Below, in pieces: positions 62,401-64,000 of a DNA stretch of 64,000 nt. The stretch lies in contig JBOHGD010000005.1 of NCBI GenBank assembly GCA_050699955.1, positions 73,222 through 137,221 on the forward strand, read 5' to 3'. The notes under the pieces are model-generated. The model saw only the letters and a program-made list of their open reading frames with translations. It did not search any database and was not told the DNA's origin. Each line of letters opens with the position of its first letter. The first letter of the stretch is position 1. The translations under genes and the position numbers were made by a program. Source of the DNA: GCA-003244245 sp050699955 (GTDB taxonomy: Bacteria; Actinomycetota; Actinomycetes; Mycobacteriales; Pseudonocardiaceae).

Positions 62401-63643
62401 TGGAGACGGTGCCGTCCGCCTCGGCGGCGAACTCGGGAGCCAGATAGGGCGCGGCCGTGAGCTCCACGTGCTGCCCGGCGTGCGTCGTCGGCCTGATCTG
62501 GTGCTTGGTCGTTGACGAGGAGAGCCCCCGAGCGGCCGCCTGCCACTCCCCGACGCGCAGCCGCGGGGCGTCCCAGCCCTGCTCGCCTGGTTCCACGATC
62601 ACCGCGCGCGGCGAGAGCGCCCGGTGCACCAGACGGCGGTCGTGCGCGTAGCGCACCGCCTCGGCGAGTCGGCGGACCATGCCGAGCCGCGCGGGCAGGT
62701 CGAGCTGCGCGCCGTGCTGCGCCATATAGTGGTCCAGCCGCAGCGCGTCGCGTGCCTGCTCGATGACCAGCGCCGGGCCCATCTCGTGGTCGAGCAGGTC
62801 GTTGGGCATCAGCAGGCCGGGGTGATGCACCCCCTGACCCGCGGCGAACTCACGCCGCGCCGCGTGGCGGATCGAGTCGCGCGTCTCCGGGTCGGACTCC
62901 CGCTCGTAGAGGTAGATCCGGATGCGCCGGTGGACGTTCTCGACGTCGGGGCGGGTCGCGTGATGGTCCTGCCAGGTGGGGCCCTGGTCGTAGGGCTTCG
63001 GCTCGATCTCCCACGGCCCGACGCTGATGCTGCGCCTGGTCCGGTGGATGCCGACCCGCTCCAGCAGCCGCCGCAGGGCGCCGAAGAACTCGGGCTGCGG
63101 CGGGGCGTGGGTGACCGGCGCCAGTAGCAGGTCCTGTCCGATCCTGGGTAACTGTCTGGTGCCCGCGTGCCCGGTGTCGGGGCCGTACAGATGGTGGCGC
63201 TGGCCGTCGTCGAGGTCGCAGACCATGCTCGGCTCGGCGAGGAAGACCACGGCTCGTACGAATGGCAGCTTGATTCCGTGTTCGCGACTGAGCGCCCTGC
63301 CGATGAGCGTCTTGAGTTCCTTCGCCTTCTGGTTGGCGAGAATCAGTGGGTTGTCGAGCGGGCGGTCACCGGGTCGTATCCAGGTGGCGTAGTCGTTCGT
63401 GAGCCTGCCACGAAAGTTCTTGATCTCGACGAGGAGCAGCCCGGTCGGCGCGGCGACCAGCAGGTCAACTTCGCGCAAGTGCCCCTGCTCCGAGATGAAG
63501 GTGAAGTTCGACCACGCCTGGTAGGGATGGCGGTCGGGCAGCATGTCGCGGACATGCTCGAGTGCGGCGCGCTCATGAGCGAAGGCGGACGGGGTGACCT
63601 CGTTCCAGCGCGACGAGTTCGCCTCCACGTTACCTCCGGACGC
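59444..63643 (-). CDS. pglW: BREX-2 serine/threonine kinase PglW
   Basis: The 1399-residue product matches PglW, the kinase of BREX type 2 (Pgl) phage defence. At the N-terminus a NERD nuclease-related domain shows YQAWSNFTFISEQGHLREVD and LLVEIKNFRGRL. A degenerate kinase (HRALSPRAVI) is followed by a canonical one with HRDIKPDNLG near 633 and FDFSLAG in place of DFG. A long helical C-terminal part ends near LLLDGLTSLARYQGG. GTG 63643 is chosen for GGAGGT four bases upstream; ATG 63673 and TTG 63760 are possible but less well supported by codon bias. The usual pglX, pglY and pglZ do not follow; a toxin-antitoxin pair does. Confidence 0.9.
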   Translation of the reverse strand, partial: ASGGNVEANSSRWNEVTPSAFAHERAALEHVRDMLPDRHPYQAWSNFTFISEQGHLREVDLLVAAPTGLLLVEIKNFRGRLTNDYATWIRPGDRPLDNPLILANQKAKELKTLIGRALSREHGIKLPFVRAVVFLAEPSMVCDLDDGQRHHLYGPDTGHAGTRQLPRIGQDLLLAPVTHAPPQPEFFGALRRLLERVGIHRTRRSISVGPWEIEPKPYDQGPTWQDHHATRPDVENVHRRIRIYLYERESDPETRDSIRHAARREFAAGQGVHHPGLLMPNDLLDHEMGPALVIEQARDALRLDHYMAQHGAQLDLPARLGMVRRLAEAVRYAHDRRLVHRALSPRAVIVEPGEQGWDAPRLRVGEWQAAARGLSSSTTKHQIRPTTHAGQHVELTAAPYLAPEFAAEADGTVSIDVFGLGSTAYLLLTGRPPAQTRAELMDRLTAERGLHPAAVSDAIPGDVDALIALATEPRVTNRFADVGEFLEHLDEIPTTGTEPDETDLDPWDATRDTELPDGYVVLHVLGTGATARAFHVVRDGLESVLKVGRSAHAEQRLADEASALEGLRHEHLVMLKRGVFPLGTRHAVELDHAGRRTLAQVLREDGALLPDQLQRFGDQLLDVLGYLHSRDTFHRDIKPDNLGVRTHPKRGTSLVLFDFSLAGAPLSDVLTGTRGYRDPFLGTDRRPTYDDAAERYAAAVTLHEMASREVPAWGEDGTDPRFVDEVTLSSELFDAALREPLAAFFGRALHPDAEQRFLSAGAMRQAWRQVFAAADDELPAASTFSGSEDRQEQRDELAGRATADTALDASGLSMRAVAVAQRLGASTVGDLIDIPTRRLWQARGLPRATRTELVTRASQWRRTLAKATPTREDAPREEQAGSAPSLDAVVARLIPAATRRNATQPRLTRALLGLPDEQGVLPPSRWPTLAEVAAAGGLTGARIAQVRGERRREWAGEPMLAAVREDVASALAELSRVAAASELVDQLLLLRGCAREEDLRRRRAYAYAVLRGAVEADSISDAPRFALRRHADRVLIALQVSEDEPLDMPGDGQLLELACGLADEAVRLAGSDPLPTPAAVVRALAGVTGRTDIDLVFSENRLVALAAAASGSVLANARMELYPHDLHPARALRLAQAGAGVPRDGVRPDWFDARVQARFPGLAPLPTGLELRRLLDEAGVRMEWDGTRFTPPDASTTGYPSLRRSTSTGASSPAGSAAADVAARLGRAVSHGGVRVVTVRRASWARCRTRLAEILDAPVHDASAEFVTALRAVTTERKIPDFSVVLRADAAEPGSRDHTNLQRVVTAAFDKLEARWSAPGVLLLDGLTSLARYQGGSALLERLAHRARRAGREGGPSALVLLCPAEDETRWPGHLLGRETSEEHVIATGPWLRNETGAA

Positions 63644-64000
63644 ACTCGCGTCGTTGATGATCAAACGGAACATCCGCACGCTACCGCGATTTCGTGACGT
63701 CGTCTGCGATGAAGCTGGATGCGTAGCGCGGTGGGAGTCTTTCCGTCGAGTTTCCGTCAACTTTGATCTTCCGGGAGGATGCCAGACATGAACGACATGC
63801 CTCTGAACTGCGATGATGGTGGGCCGCCTGGGGATCGAACCCAGAACCTAAGCCGAACTTACTTGATCTTGGTCGATGATCACGGTGCCGAGCTGGAACA
63901 ATGCCGCCCCACCTGGCCTCCGTGTAGTCACAGAAAAACTGGACATCCGCCGTGGTTTGCGGTTGAATAGCAGGGTGAAGCGCGCGGAAGGCTCGATGCA
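63644..64000. other. Region right of pglW, 357 bp
   Basis: It holds the pglW promoter region and, at 63817-63850, a 3' tRNA fragment on the minus strand. No complete gene is seen before the window ends. Confidence 0.5.
63817..63850 (-). other. 3' tRNA fragment, candidate att site
   Basis: On the minus strand the bases read CTGGG-TTCGATC-CCCAG (T arm with loop) followed by GCGGCCC, A and CCA (acceptor 3' strand, discriminator and CCA). A 5' acceptor GGGCCGC is not found in the next 80 bases, so the D and anticodon arms are missing. Such 3' tRNA ends are left at one side of an integrated element. The element would lie to the right, outside the window. Confidence 0.65.

Noticed and set aside
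60554..62515. A plus-strand open frame of about 650 codons
   Set aside because: It is antisense to pglW, which has clear kinase and NERD motifs; the frame itself has no family resemblance.
53030..63643. A functional BREX-2 system
   Set aside because: Only PglW is intact; PglX is a frameshifted tail and PglY and PglZ are absent from the window.
63817..63895. A complete tRNA gene
   Set aside because: Only the T arm and acceptor 3' side can be formed; no D arm, anticodon arm or matching 5' acceptor strand is found upstream on that strand.

Overview
The window is high-GC DNA from an actinomycete. The strong third-codon GC bias, GTG/TTG starts, ATGA/GTGA gene overlaps, a DUF222-type HNH nuclease, XRE regulators with long C-terminal repeat domains, and L,D-transpeptidase and SEDS/MreB genes fit Pseudonocardiales. 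The order-level placement is inference; no rRNA gene is present to test it. No rRNA gene, complete tRNA gene or CRISPR array is visible.

Left third (1-21 kb), mostly cell envelope and metabolism. It begins with the 3' end of an HNH nuclease gene, a small secreted protein, and a membrane-anchored HTH protein with an extracellular I36-like domain. Next is a wall-growth module: a single-polypeptide SEDS glycosyltransferase/class B penicillin-binding protein fusion and a membrane pseudokinase, divergent from an MreB-like gene. A three-gene cassette follows that matches ArnB and the two halves of ArnA (UDP-4-amino-4-deoxy-L-arabinose synthesis). Then come an XRE regulator, a cobalamin riboswitch in front of metE, an operon with a 58-residue remnant of an F420-type reductase, DUF5996, a hemerythrin cargo and its encapsulin shell, an L,D-transpeptidase and an orphan glycosyltransferase.

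Centre (21-46.6 kb), the outstanding region. Two convergent operons and a regulatory segment encode a TPR-CHAT protease-like protein, three Hsp70-like ATPases (one fused to a VWA domain), a GrpE-like protein, an FN3-repeat protein, two zinc-ribbon P-loop GTPases, a GAP1-type GTPase-associated protein, two membrane proteins, an MbcA-like/RES pair, a LuxR-type and an XRE regulator, and a RES-TIR fusion. Nearly every junction in the left-going operon is a start/stop overlap. I read this as one NTP-dependent conflict or programmed-death system in which chaperone and GTPase modules hold or trigger NAD-consuming (RES, TIR) and proteolytic (CHAT) effectors. The families resemble computationally described actinobacterial conflict systems; this combination, particularly RES-TIR, deserves experimental attention.

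Right third (46.6-64 kb), an accessory region with many scars. It holds a Nudix hydrolase, a broken regulator-like gene, a decayed tyrosine integrase, a stress cluster (DUF2249/cupin, broken methyltransferase, Fe-S HTH regulator, AhpD-like, OsmC) with palindromic operators, the C-terminal remnant of a BREX-2 PglX methylase, an HNH nuclease, two tandem XRE paralogues with a 91-bp identical upstream block, two small conserved proteins, a VapBC-like pair, and an intact PglW kinase. PglW without PglX, Y or Z nearby points to a decayed BREX-2 locus. A 3' tRNA fragment at the far right looks like the att scar of an element lying beyond the window.
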